DNA from: Jannaschia sp. M317
GTDB taxonomy: Bacteria > Pseudomonadota > Alphaproteobacteria > Rhodobacterales > Rhodobacteraceae
DNA: 64,000 nt
Assembly (NCBI RefSeq): GCF_025141175.1
Contig: NZ_CP081155.1
Span: 1,207,001 to 1,271,000, forward strand
Direction of reading: 5' to 3'
The position numbers and the translations under genes are program-made. Below, piece by piece: positions 21,029 through 29,953 of the stretch. The notes under the pieces were generated by a model, which was not told the origin of the DNA, ran no database searches, and saw only the letters and a list, made by a program, of their open reading frames with translations. Within the stretch, counting starts at the first letter, position 1. Every line of letters starts with the position of its first letter.

Positions 21029-21612
21029 AGGGGCTGGTGCTGATCCACGGGCGGGGCGGGTCGGGTCGCGACATGCGCGGCCTGCTCGCCCCGCTCGGGG
21101 CCGAGGGGCTGGCCATCGCCACGCCCGAGGCACCGGGCCACAGTTGGTGGCCCACGTCCTTTCTGGCCCCCACCGCACAGATGGAGGGCCCGCTGGCCGC
21201 CGGGCTTGCGGCGGTTGATGCCGCCATCGACGGGTTGGCGGTGCCCCGTACGGATATCGCCATCCTGGGGTTCAGTCAGGGGGCCTGCCTCGCGTTGGAA
21301 TATGCCGCGCGGCGGGGGCAGGGGTTGGGCGCGGTTATCGGGCTGTCTGGCGGGCTGGTGGGCAACGGGGACGCGCCGGGGACGGTCTATGGGTTCGGGG
21401 AGAAGGTCTTTGACTACGACAGCGACCTGTCAGGGGTGCGGGCGCTGGTCACCTGTCACGAGGCGGATCCGCACATCCCCCTTGGGCGCGCTGCGCACAG
21501 TGCCAGGGTGCTGGGCGGGCTGGGTGCCACGGCGCAGTTCATTGCGCACCCGGGTCCGGGGCATCAGCCGATGCCCGACGGGATCGCGGCGGCGCGGGCG
21601 CTGTTGGCGTAG
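21025..21612 (+). CDS. Alpha/beta-hydrolase (phospholipase/carboxylesterase, MhqD-like)
   Basis: 195 residues. Starts at TTG (21025) inside the preceding stop region, giving MKGLVLIHGRGGSGRDM. The catalytic serine is in ILGFSQGACLALEYA (GxSxG), the Asp region is in TCHEADPHIPL and the His is in HPGPGHQPMP, completing the triad of the carboxylesterase/phospholipase fold. Pairing with the upstream dioxygenase suggests breakdown or detoxification of quinone-like compounds. The stop codon TAG lies inside a REP element, so the element has been tolerated at the gene end. Confidence 0.8.
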   Translation: MKGLVLIHGRGGSGRDMRGLLAPLGAEGLAIATPEAPGHSWWPTSFLAPTAQMEGPLAAGLAAVDAAIDGLAVPRTDIAILGFSQGACLALEYAARRGQGLGAVIGLSGGLVGNGDAPGTVYGFGEKVFDYDSDLSGVRALVTCHEADPHIPLGRAAHSARVLGGLGATAQFIAHPGPGHQPMPDGIAAARALLA

Positions 21613-21630
21613 GGCGGGGTTCACGCCGCC
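21609..21630 (+). repeat. REP element overlapping a stop codon
   Basis: A 22-bp GTAG-headed hairpin identical to the copy in the RAYT gene at 13864-13885. Its GTAG supplies the TAG stop of the upstream hydrolase gene. It is 10 bp from the terminator of the convergent Bax-inhibitor gene. Confidence 0.85.
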
Positions 21631-21640
21631 GCCCGAAACG

Positions 21641-21666
21641 AAAAGGGCCGCCCCGAAGGGCGGCCC
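21641..21666 (-). terminator. Rho-independent terminator of the Bax-inhibitor-1 gene
   Basis: On the minus strand, GGGCCGCCC and GGGCGGCCC form a perfect 9-bp stem closed by a TTCG tetraloop, followed by TTTTCG. It lies 22 bp after the stop codon of the gene at 21689-22471. Confidence 0.85.
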
Positions 21667-21688
21667 GATCAGCGTCATGCGCCGGACG

Positions 21689-22471
<783 letters not shown>

Positions 22472-22592
22472 GGAACTCCTCCAAAGGATGAAAGATGAGG
22501 GCCGCGACCTGCGGACCCCTTCGCAATCGAATATCGGGGCGCTTCGAAGGCTTTTCAAGCAGGCATTGGCTCAGAAACGGCTTGTTTTGATT

Positions 22593-22650
22593 GATAATAC
22601 CTATCGACTGTGCGCCTTGGACCGATTCATGCTATCGCAAATCGTGATAG
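22593..22650. promoter_or_regulatory. Candidate LysR-type operators between divergent genes
   Basis: Two inverted motifs of the T-N11-A kind lie between the BI-1 gene and the lysR gene: GATA-N5-TATC at 22593-22605 and CTATC-N9-GATAG at 22632-22650. LysR regulators commonly bind such sites in front of their own gene. The symmetry is visible; binding is inferred. Confidence 0.35.
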
Positions 22651-22717
22651 ACGGCATGACGACATTCAATTTCCAGAATGGCGACGTGCCCGCTACGGTT
22701 CCGGGGAAGGAGTTTCC

Positions 22718-23611
22718 ATGGCCCGAAATCTTGACCTGACCGCGTTGCGCGCCTTTGCGACCGTTGCCGCCACTGGCGGTGTTACGCGCGCTGCCGCGCT
22801 GCTGAACCTCACGCAATCTGCCGTGTCGATGCAGGTCAAGCGGCTGGAGGAGGCATTGGACGCGACCCTTCTGGAACGCACAGGGCGGGGGATGCGCCTG
22901 ACGTTGGAGGGCGAAAAGGCGCTGGGTTATGCCCGCCGCATGCTGGCGCTGAACGACGAGTTGCTGGACCGGATGCGCGACACCACCCCCGAGGGGGAAA
23001 TCATCGTCGGCGTGCCCCATGACATCGTCCCCCGCGCGATCCCCGAGGTGCTGCGCGCCTTTGCGGCGGAATACCCCCGCATCCGCATCACGCTGATCTC
23101 TTCGGTGACCTCGATCCTGCATGAGATGTACGCGGCAGGCGAATGCGACGTGATCCTTGGCACCGAAATGGCCTGCCGCGACGGGGGCGAGGAACTGATC
23201 CGCCTGCCGTTGATCTGGGTCGGGGCCGAAGACGGCCGCGCCTGGCAGCAGCGCCCCCTGCGCCTGGCCTTTGAGGAGGCCTGCGTGTTCCGCGTCACCG
23301 CGCAAACCGCACTGGACCGGGCCGACATCCCCTGGGAGGTGGCGATCACCGCCAAGTCCAGCCGGGCCATCGATGCCTCGGTCAGTGCGGATCTGGCGTT
23401 GCACGTGTTGATCGACGGCTTCGAGACGTCGGAACTGGTGCCCGTCGAACACGGCGGCAGCTTGCCGGACATCGCGGACGTGGCGATCACGCTTTACCAC
23501 AATCCGGCGGTGCGCGACCCGGCGCGGGATCGGTTGCTGGATCTTTTGCGGCAATCCTATCGCAGCTTCAGGGGGTCACGACGACCTTCCCTGTTGAGCG
23601 TCGCGTCCTGA
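22718..23611 (+). CDS. LysR-family transcriptional regulator
   Basis: 297 residues. The N-terminal winged helix-turn-helix (about 6-65: LTALRAFATVAATGGVTRAA, then LNLTQSAVSMQVKRLEE) is typical, followed by the periplasmic-binding-like effector domain. The ATG at 22718 follows GGGGAAGGAG. Its target is unknown; candidates are itself and the divergent BI-1 gene, with symmetrical motifs between them. Its 3' end overlaps the convergent oxidoreductase gene by 44 bp. Confidence 0.9.
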   Translation: MARNLDLTALRAFATVAATGGVTRAAALLNLTQSAVSMQVKRLEEALDATLLERTGRGMRLTLEGEKALGYARRMLALNDELLDRMRDTTPEGEIIVGVPHDIVPRAIPEVLRAFAAEYPRIRITLISSVTSILHEMYAAGECDVILGTEMACRDGGEELIRLPLIWVGAEDGRAWQQRPLRLAFEEACVFRVTAQTALDRADIPWEVAITAKSSRAIDASVSADLALHVLIDGFETSELVPVEHGGSLPDIADVAITLYHNPAVRDPARDRLLDLLRQSYRSFRGSRRPSLLSVAS

Positions 23612-24527
23612 GCAGATCCAGCGCCTCGGGCACCTGATCCAGCGGCAGCACATGGCTGATGTGCGGGTCCAGATCACCGCGCGCGTGCATCTCGAACAGG
23701 GCGGCGATGCTGTCGGTCAGAACCTTGGCGTCAAAGGCCAGGTAGCCACCCCAATAGACCCCCATCAGGTCGATGTTCTTGACCAGCAGATGATTGGCCT
23801 TGACCTGGGGCACGTCCCCGCTGGCGAAGCCGATGACCAGGATGCGGCCGCCGGGATTGGTGGCGCGGAAGGCCGCTTCGAACCCGGCCCCGCCCACCGC
23901 GTCATAGACAACGTCCGCCCCGCCCAACGCCTTGAGCCGCCCGCGCAGGTCCGGGTCTTCGGCGTCGATCAGGTGCGTGGCGCCATGGGCGCGCGCGATG
24001 TCCAGCTTGGCGGCCCCGCGGGCCACGGCCACCACCTCCGCGCCCATCTTCGCGCCCAGCTCTACCGCTGTCAGACCGACGCCGCCCGCCGCCCCCAGAA
24101 CGACCAGACGCTCGCCCGGCTGCAGGCGGGCACGGTGGGCCAGGGCGACGTGGCTGGTGGAATAGGCGACGATGAAACCGGCGGCGACCTCGGCGGCCAT
24201 TCCGCCCGGTACCGGAACGCAGCGGTCGGCGGGAAAGCAGCCGACTTCGGCCAGGCCGGCGTTCCCACCGAAGACGGCGACGCGGGTGCCGACGGTAGGG
24301 CTCGTGACGCCGGGGCCTTGGGCGATCACGGTGCCGCAAACCTCCATGCCCGGAACGAAGGGCGTGGCGGGGGTGTCCTGATAGGTGCCTTTGATCATCA
24401 AGAGATCGGCAAAGTTCAACCCGCAGGCCGCGATCCGCAAGGCGACCTCACCGGGGCCGGGCGAAGGCTCCGGCAGGTTGCGCAACACCGGGTCCGTCCC
24501 GCTTTCCTCGACAACCCATCCACGCAT
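23568..24527 (-). CDS. Zinc-type alcohol dehydrogenase-like NADPH:quinone oxidoreductase
   Basis: 319 residues of the MDR superfamily, quinone-oxidoreductase branch: an N-terminal GroES-like domain (LRIAACGLNFADLLMIKGTY) and a Rossmann domain with the NADPH motif VLGAAGGVGLTAVELGAKMG near residue 145. The structural-zinc cysteine cluster of true alcohol dehydrogenases is absent, as expected for this branch. The ATG at 24527 has GGAGGG upstream. It probably reduces quinones or enoyl compounds; substrate unknown. Confidence 0.88.
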   Translation of the reverse strand: MRGWVVEESGTDPVLRNLPEPSPGPGEVALRIAACGLNFADLLMIKGTYQDTPATPFVPGMEVCGTVIAQGPGVTSPTVGTRVAVFGGNAGLAEVGCFPADRCVPVPGGMAAEVAAGFIVAYSTSHVALAHRARLQPGERLVVLGAAGGVGLTAVELGAKMGAEVVAVARGAAKLDIARAHGATHLIDAEDPDLRGRLKALGGADVVYDAVGGAGFEAAFRATNPGGRILVIGFASGDVPQVKANHLLVKNIDLMGVYWGGYLAFDAKVLTDSIAALFEMHARGDLDPHISHVLPLDQVPEALDLLRTRRSTGKVVVTP

Positions 24528-24803
24528 GTCCCGCCCTCCAAAGCCCGTCTGCTCCGGGATGCCGGTCTTTGGGTGCTGCGGCAAGGGGGGAAAGGTCGCA
24601 GGCGCAGCGGCCGGAACCGGGCATGTCATGGTGCTGAAATCTTTTACGAAACCACCGGTGACTCCATGGTCTGTCACACGCCGTTCACAATTCTGCAAAG
24701 GCACAACAGCACGTCTGGATCTCGTCCCTGCCGCCGGAATATGCGAAAACAACCTTTACGTGCATTGGGAGTGTGCGGATCGAGGAAGATCGGGAGGACG
24801 ACC

Positions 24804-25163
24804 TTGAAGCATCCGGTAGATGAACACGTGGGCAAGCGCATCCGGCAGCGTCGCTGGATGATCGGGACAACCCAACAGCAGCTGGCCGAAAAGGTCGGGA
24901 TCAAGTTCCAGCAGATCCAGAAATACGAGACCGGTGCGAACCGCGTCTCCGCATCGCGGATGTGGGACATCGCCGAGGCACTTCAGGTGCCCGTCGCCTA
25001 TTTCTTCGAAGGCCTGGAGGAAGGACCGACCCGGACGCCCTGCAAGGATGTGCTGGGCGACAAGGAAGCGTCGGACCTCGTGCGGTGTTATTACGCGATG
25101 CCCGAAAATCAGCGCCGCCGCCTGTTCGAGTTGGCCCGCGTCCTGTCCGAGAGCGCGGCCTAG
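24804..25163 (+). CDS. XRE-family helix-turn-helix regulator (TTG start)
   Basis: 119 residues. It begins at TTG, supported by a strong GGGAGG site 7 nt upstream, to give KHPVDEHVGKRIRQRR after the initiator Met. The HTH_3 domain occupies about residues 10-65 (TTQQQLAEKVGIKFQQIQKY). The C-terminal helix (MPENQRRRLFELARVL) is typical of a conserved Rhodobacteraceae regulator with unknown targets. It stands alone between the oxidoreductase gene (divergent) and hisN. Confidence 0.88.
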   Translation: MKHPVDEHVGKRIRQRRWMIGTTQQQLAEKVGIKFQQIQKYETGANRVSASRMWDIAEALQVPVAYFFEGLEEGPTRTPCKDVLGDKEASDLVRCYYAMPENQRRRLFELARVLSESAA

Positions 25164-25239
25164 CCCTCCGCCCGCTCGCATGTCTTGACCCTCCGGTCCC
25201 GCCCATGCCACCGCAGGGAGGCCCGATACCGGAGGTGCC

Positions 25240-26022
25240 ATGACCCATGATCTGACCGCGCTGGCCGCCGTCGCGCAGCAGTTGGCCGATGCGGCCCGCG
25301 TGGCCACCCTGCGCCATTTCCGCAAGCCGCTGACCATCGACAGCAAACGCGCGGATTTCGACCCCGTCACCATTGCCGACCGCGAGGCGGAGGCCGCGTT
25401 GCGTGCCGTTCTGGCCCGGCTGCGACCCCAGGACGGCGTTCTGGGAGAGGAGCAGGCCGCGACCCCCGGCACCTCTGGTCTGACCTGGGTTCTGGATCCG
25501 ATCGACGGCACGCGCGGGTTCATTTCCGGCACGCCGACCTGGGGCGTGCTGATCGCGCTTCAGGACGACACCGGCCCGATCCTGGGGATCATCGACCAGC
25601 CCTTTACCGCGGAACGTTTCGCCGGTGGCCCGGATGGCGCGACCTGGACCCGTGGCGCGGAACACCACCCGATCAGCGTTCGCGACACCAAGACCCTGTC
25701 CGAGGCCACCATCCTGACGACCTTCCCGGAGGTCGGGACCAAGGCCGAGGGGGCCGCCTTCCACCGCGTCGCGGGGGCCTGTCGCCTGACCCGGTATGGC
25801 ATGGATTGCTACGGCTATGCCTTGCTGGCGGCAGGTCACGTGGACCTCGTGATCGAGGCGGGGTTGCAGGCCTATGACATCGCCGCCCCCGTGGCCGTCG
25901 TGCAGGCGGCCGGTGGGATCGTCACCGACTGGCAGGGCGGCCCGGTTCACGCAGGCGGCCAGGCCATCGCTGCTGCCACGCCGGAGCTGCACGCCGCCGC
26001 GATGGAGCTGTTGCATGGCTGA
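25240..26022 (+). CDS. hisN: Histidinol-phosphatase, inositol-monophosphatase type
   Basis: 260 residues of the Mg2+-dependent inositol-monophosphatase fold. The metal-binding motif VLDPIDGTRGFISGTPTWG (about residue 85) with its TRGF variant is diagnostic of HisN-type histidinol-phosphatase, as opposed to SuhB (DGT.NF). A second acidic site lies in LQAYDIAAPVAVVQAAGG. It removes phosphate from histidinol phosphate in histidine synthesis. A GGAGG site precedes the ATG. Overlaps the next gene by 8 bp. Confidence 0.88.
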   Translation: MTHDLTALAAVAQQLADAARVATLRHFRKPLTIDSKRADFDPVTIADREAEAALRAVLARLRPQDGVLGEEQAATPGTSGLTWVLDPIDGTRGFISGTPTWGVLIALQDDTGPILGIIDQPFTAERFAGGPDGATWTRGAEHHPISVRDTKTLSEATILTTFPEVGTKAEGAAFHRVAGACRLTRYGMDCYGYALLAAGHVDLVIEAGLQAYDIAAPVAVVQAAGGIVTDWQGGPVHAGGQAIAAATPELHAAAMELLHG

Positions 26023-27334
26023 GACCCTGATTTCCGGCGCGACCCTCTGGCGACCAGACGGGGCCGAGACCGCGGACCTGTTGATCCGTGACGGCGTGAT
26101 CGCCGCCATCGGCCCGGCCCTTTCGACCACGGGTGCGCGGGTGCTGGCCCACGGCTGCCTGGTGACACCCGGCCTCGTGAACACGCACCACCACCTGTAC
26201 CAGACGCTGACCCGCGCGGTGCCTGCGGGGCAGGATGCGCTGCTGTTCGGGTGGTTGCGCGCGCTTTATCCGATCTGGGCCCGGTTCACGCCGGATCACA
26301 TGGCGGTTGCCACGCAACTGGGCCTCGCGGAACTGGCGCTCTCGGGCTGCACCACCTCTTCGGATCACCTCTACCTCTATCCCAACGGCGCGCGGTTGGA
26401 GGATACGATCCACGCCGCCGCCGAAATCGGCTTGCGGTTCCATCCCACCCGTGGGGCCATGTCCATCGGCGAAAGCGACGGCGGCCTGCCACCCGATTCC
26501 CTGGTCGAGGACGAAGCGGCGATCCTGGACGATTGCATTCGCGTCATCGACGCCTTTCACGACCCGGCACCCGGATCCATGTGCCGCGTGGGGATCGCGC
26601 CCTGCTCGCCGTTTTCCGTCAGTCGTGATCTGATGCGCGACGCGGCCCTGCTGGCGCGGGACAAGGGCGTGCGGCTGCACACCCATCTGGCCGAGAACGA
26701 CGAAGATGTGGCCTATTCGCTCGACACGTTCGGCTGTCGCCCCGGCACCTACGCCGAGGATCTGGGCTGGACCGGCGACGACGTCTGGCACGCCCATTGC
26801 GTCAAACTGGACCCGGGCGAGATCGACCTGTTCGCCCGCAGCGGCACGGGCGTCGCGCATTGCCCCTGTTCCAACTGCCGCCTGGGATCGGGCGTGGCCC
26901 CCCTGCGCGACATGCTGGACGCGGGCGTGCCCGTGGGGCTGGGGGTGGACGGGTCGGCGTCCAACGACATGGCCAGCCTCGTGGGCGAGGCGCGCCAGGC
27001 GATGCTGTTGCAGCGGGTCACCCGTGGGGCCGACGCCATGTCGGGGGCCGAGGCGCTGCGCGTCGCGACCGAAGGCGGGGCGCGCGTGCTGGGCCGTGAC
27101 GACATTGGCGCGCTTGTGCCGGGACTGCGGGCCGATCTGGCGATCTGGGACATGACGGGCGTGGACGCCGCCGGCAGTTGGGACCGCGCCGCCCTGTTAT
27201 TGGCCGGGCCACGCCGCGTCCGCGACCTGTTCGTCGAGGGCCGGCAGGTGGTGCGCGACGGACAGCTGACCACGCTGGACCTGCCCCGTTTGCTGGAACG
27301 CGGCGAAGGCCTGCTGCGCGATCTGATGCGCTAG
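26015..27334 (+). CDS. Amidohydrolase, 8-oxoguanine deaminase-like (AtzB/TrzN group)
   Basis: 439 residues of the amidohydrolase superfamily (subtype III, cytosine-deaminase-like). The metal ligands are visible: LVNTHHHLYQTLTR (HxH), VRLHTHLAENDED, DDVWHAHCVKLD and the Asp in GLGVDGSASND. The pattern fits 8-oxoguanine deaminase and the related hydroxyatrazine ethylaminohydrolases; native 8-oxoguanine deamination to urate is the more likely role. It starts 8 bp inside hisN. A solute ABC transporter of the NMT1 type lies 1 kb downstream on the other strand, possibly for a related base. Confidence 0.8.
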   Translation: MAETLISGATLWRPDGAETADLLIRDGVIAAIGPALSTTGARVLAHGCLVTPGLVNTHHHLYQTLTRAVPAGQDALLFGWLRALYPIWARFTPDHMAVATQLGLAELALSGCTTSSDHLYLYPNGARLEDTIHAAAEIGLRFHPTRGAMSIGESDGGLPPDSLVEDEAAILDDCIRVIDAFHDPAPGSMCRVGIAPCSPFSVSRDLMRDAALLARDKGVRLHTHLAENDEDVAYSLDTFGCRPGTYAEDLGWTGDDVWHAHCVKLDPGEIDLFARSGTGVAHCPCSNCRLGSGVAPLRDMLDAGVPVGLGVDGSASNDMASLVGEARQAMLLQRVTRGADAMSGAEALRVATEGGARVLGRDDIGALVPGLRADLAIWDMTGVDAAGSWDRAALLLAGPRRVRDLFVEGRQVVRDGQLTTLDLPRLLERGEGLLRDLMR

Positions 27335-27723
27335 AGCGTCCAGAGCACGAGACCGACCACCACGGCCGAGACCGAGAAGACGCTCGCCAGAACCGTGAAA
27401 AGCCGCGTGGACTGCGGATCGGTGTCGTGGGACTCGAGCCGCCTCATCGCCTTGCTTGCCTGCCTGCGCGCCGACCAGAAGATCAGGAAGGCTGCGGCCA
27501 GAAACAGGGTCGAAACCAGCTTCGGCACCCAGGACGGTTCCGCTTCGTTGAACACGGCCTTCAGGCCGACGGCGATGGCGATGGCCGCCATGCCGGTGCG
27601 CATCCAGCCCGCGAAGGTCCGCTCATTGGCGAGGATGGTGCGATCCTCGGCCCAGTCGGTGCGGTCCTCGGCCCAAGCGGTCTTGGCTTCGGGGTCGGGG
27701 GTTTCTGCGGGTCTATCGGCCAT
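27331..27723 (-). CDS. DUF202 (YidH-like) membrane protein
   Basis: 130 residues with three membrane spans. The family motif is ILANERTFAGWMRTGMA. A charged N-terminus contains a short internal repeat (WAEDRTDWAEDRT). Function of the family is unknown. The ATG at 27723 is the family-like start; an upstream in-frame codon would add unrelated residues. It is convergent with the deaminase gene, overlapping by 4 bp. Confidence 0.85.
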   Translation of the reverse strand: MADRPAETPDPEAKTAWAEDRTDWAEDRTILANERTFAGWMRTGMAAIAIAVGLKAVFNEAEPSWVPKLVSTLFLAAAFLIFWSARRQASKAMRRLESHDTDPQSTRLFTVLASVFSVSAVVVGLVLWTL

Positions 27724-27870
27724 GAGGACGGAGGTAGGGCGCGATAGCCACAGGACGAGGGGCCTTGGACGCCGCGCGCGGCTGCCAGCAGACTGGACGG
27801 TCAACAAGACGGACCGGCTGATCAACGGGGCGGCGTGGCCGAAGGTCCCCTAGGGTGGATTTGTCACGGG

Positions 27871-28110
27871 ATACGGCGCGCTTACGGGACAGTTTGTTCC
27901 AAACTGCCCTGTCACTTGCGATGCTGGGTATGGTGACGTGGCAGACTTTGGCTTTGCCAAAGTCGCCGGGGGCGACGGGGCGCGGATTGCTTGGTGCGAT
28001 CTTGCGAGATACGGCTCGCTTTCGGGACAGTTTGTTCCAAACTGCCCTGTCGCTTGCGATGCTGGGTGTGGTGACGTGGCAGACTTTGGCTTTGCCAAAG
28101 TCGCCGGGGG
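27871..28110. repeat. Two-copy direct repeat downstream of ffs, each unit with two hairpins
   Basis: Two ~100-bp units, 27871-27971 and 28009-28110, are offset by exactly 138 bp and nearly identical. Each carries the hairpins CAGTTTG-TTC-CAAACTG and GACTTTGGC-TTT-GCCAAAGTC. Frames are open on both strands, but the predicted peptides look like translated repeat and I do not call a gene. The second unit ends 2 bp from the 3' end of the SRP RNA, so these could be transcript-end or processing structures. Confidence 0.75.
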
Positions 28111-28111
28111 T

Positions 28112-28205
28112 GAGAGGCTGGACGACGACCCAAGCGGGACTCGTTGTGGCTGCTACCTTCCGGTCCTGACCAGGTTGGCGAGGCGCCTGCCCGCGCCAAC
28201 CTCTC
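28112..28205 (-). ncRNA. ffs: Signal recognition particle RNA, small bacterial type
   Basis: On the minus strand the universal SRP RNA core is plain: GGTCAGGACCGGAAGGTAGC followed by AGCC, with the GGAA tetraloop and the symmetric loop bound by Ffh. The ends pair (GAGAGGUUGG with CCAGCCUCUC, one wobble), defining a molecule of about 94 nt, the usual size in bacteria. It works with Ffh and FtsY to target membrane proteins to the translocon. The core differs from the common GGTCCGGAAGGAAGC form at two positions. Ends are set by pairing and the promoter position, so are good to a few bases. Confidence 0.92.
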
Positions 28206-28212
28206 GCTGGTT

Positions 28213-28241
28213 GAGATAGGACAGGGGCGGGCCGGATGCAA
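28213..28241 (-). promoter_or_regulatory. Promoter of ffs
   Basis: Read on the minus strand: TTGCAT (-35), a spacer of exactly 17 bp, TATCTC (-10), then 7 nt to the predicted first base of the SRP RNA at 28205. Position and spacing fit a housekeeping sigma-70 promoter. Confidence 0.7.
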
Positions 28242-28301
28242 GACGTAGCGCCGCCTGCGTGCGCAGGCCCCCGGTAGGTATGTGACACACCGCGGGCGGG
28301 G

Positions 28302-29066
28302 TCACCCGGGGTTGCGTTCGGCCCAGCCTGCAAAGATCTTTTCCAGCAAGACGACGACGTAGAACAACGCAATGCCCAGAACTGCCAGCGCGATCAGCAC
28401 GGCAAACATCAGCGGGTAATCCGCGTTGATCTTGCCGGAATCGAACAGGTGGCCGAGGCCCCGGCCATGAGGTTCCACGATCTCCATCAGGTTGGTGCCG
28501 ATGAAGGCCAGGGTGACCGATACCTTCAGCGCGCCAAAGAATTCGGGCAGGGTCTTGGGCAGGGCGATCTTCCAGAAGATCGTCATATTGGATGCCCCCA
28601 ACGACCGCAGGATATCGCGGTACTCCGGCTCCAGCGTGCTGAGCCCGATGGAGACGGAGACGGCGATGGGAAAGAAGCTGATCATGAAGGCGATCAGGAT
28701 CGTGTTGAAATCGTGCTGGCCTACGAACAGCAGCGCGATGACCGGCACCACGGTCGCCTTGGGCACGGCATTGAAGCCGACAAGAAGGGGATAGAGCGCC
28801 TCGCGCGCGGTGCGCGAGAAGCCCATGACCATGCCCAGACCGATCCCGAAGACGACCGCCACCAGCAGCCCCACGACCGTGCGCCACAGCGTTTGCCAAG
28901 CGTAAATGGCGAACAATTCCCGGAACTTCCAGAACGCGGGCCAAAGATCCGAGGGCGAGGCCATCTTGTAGTTTGGCCAGCCGTTGACCCAGACCAGAAA
29001 CTCCCACGCGATGAGGAAAACGATACAGGCCCCGACGGGGACGGCGATCTTGCGCAACATGTTCAT
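28302..29066 (-). CDS. ABC transporter permease (NitT/TauT/SsuC type)
   Basis: 254 residues with about six membrane spans and the binding-protein-dependent transport loop (EPEYRDILRSLGASNMTIFW). It forms the membrane channel with the ATPase encoded just upstream (4-bp overlap) and the NMT1-type binding protein before that. The family covers taurine, nitrate, sulfonate and thiamine-precursor importers; the substrate cannot be decided from the permease. Confidence 0.9.
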   Translation of the reverse strand: MNMLRKIAVPVGACIVFLIAWEFLVWVNGWPNYKMASPSDLWPAFWKFRELFAIYAWQTLWRTVVGLLVAVVFGIGLGMVMGFSRTAREALYPLLVGFNAVPKATVVPVIALLFVGQHDFNTILIAFMISFFPIAVSVSIGLSTLEPEYRDILRSLGASNMTIFWKIALPKTLPEFFGALKVSVTLAFIGTNLMEIVEPHGRGLGHLFDSGKINADYPLMFAVLIALAVLGIALFYVVVLLEKIFAGWAERNPG

Positions 29067-29848
29067 GCCTCCACCTCACGGCCTTGGGCGATCTGGATTT
29101 CACGGCGCAGCGTGGCCAGCAATTCGACCGCTTTCGGTGTGTAAAGATCGTCGAGGGTCCGGTGCCCCTCCAGGTCGATTTCCACGACGCGCTGCGCGCG
29201 GGCGGGGCGGGCGGAAAAGACGACGGTGCGGTCCGACAGAAACACGCTTTCGCGCAGATCGTGGGTGATCAGGACGGTGGTGAACCGTTCGATCCGGCGC
29301 AGGTCGTGCATCGTTTGCCACAGGTCTTCGCGGGTAAAGGCGTCAAGCGCGCCAAAGGGTTCGTCGAGGATCAGAACCTCGGGCCGGTGCACGATGGACC
29401 GGCACAGCGAGGCGCGTTGGCGCATGCCGCCGGACAGCTCGGACGGGCGCTTGTCTTCGAAACCCTCCAGCCCGACCAGCGCCAGCAATTCGCGGGCGCG
29501 GTCCTGCTGTTGGGTCTTGGACATGCCGGTGGATACGATTTCCAGCGGCAGCATCACGTTTTGCAGGATCGTGCGCCATTCCAGCAGAACCGGGTTCTGA
29601 AACGCCATGCCGACGGTCTTGCGCGGGCCTGTGACCGGTTCTCCGCCCAGGCGGACGATGCCCTGGTCGGGCTTCATCAGGCCTGCGATCAGGCGCGTCA
29701 GCGTGGACTTGCCACACCCCGAGGGGCCAACGACGGCGGTAAAGCTGCCTTCGGGCATGTCGATGCTGAGGTCATCCAGAACCGGCAGCGGACCGGCCGC
29801 CGTTCGATAGGCGTGGGTGACGTGTTCAAGGGCGATGGGCAGCGACAT
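29063..29848 (-). CDS. ABC transporter ATP-binding protein (SsuB/TauB-like)
   Basis: 261 residues with all nucleotide-binding motifs: Walker A GPSGCGKSTLTRLI, Q-loop in VGMAFQNPVLLEW, signature ELSGGMRQRASLCRS, Walker B EVLILDEPFGALD and the switch His in VLITHDLRESVFLSD. It energises the importer formed with the neighbouring permease and binding protein. The ATG at 29848 (MSLPIALEHVTHAY) is preferred over an upstream in-frame codon as it matches the family start. Confidence 0.93.
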   Translation of the reverse strand: MSLPIALEHVTHAYRTAAGPLPVLDDLSIDMPEGSFTAVVGPSGCGKSTLTRLIAGLMKPDQGIVRLGGEPVTGPRKTVGMAFQNPVLLEWRTILQNVMLPLEIVSTGMSKTQQQDRARELLALVGLEGFEDKRPSELSGGMRQRASLCRSIVHRPEVLILDEPFGALDAFTREDLWQTMHDLRRIERFTTVLITHDLRESVFLSDRTVVFSARPARAQRVVEIDLEGHRTLDDLYTPKAVELLATLRREIQIAQGREVEA

Positions 29849-29953
29849 GGCGGACTTTCGGCAGGCGGCAAGGGGGCCGGGATACGGCCTGAAATCGAAG
29901 GGGGGATGCACGTCGGACCAAGGGGTGACCCGGGTCCGACGTGCAACCGGGTC

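Noticed and set aside
23652..24803. Long open frame on the plus strand running into the XRE gene (503 codons)
   Set aside because: It is antisense to the quinone oxidoreductase, which has real domains and a ribosome-binding site. Only the part after the TTG at 24804 is the XRE gene.
27855..28169. 104-codon frame (plus) and 82-codon frame (minus) within the duplicated element
   Set aside because: Both are translations of the tandem repeat and overlap the SRP RNA or its 3' flank; no ribosome-binding site and the same repeat is open on both strands.
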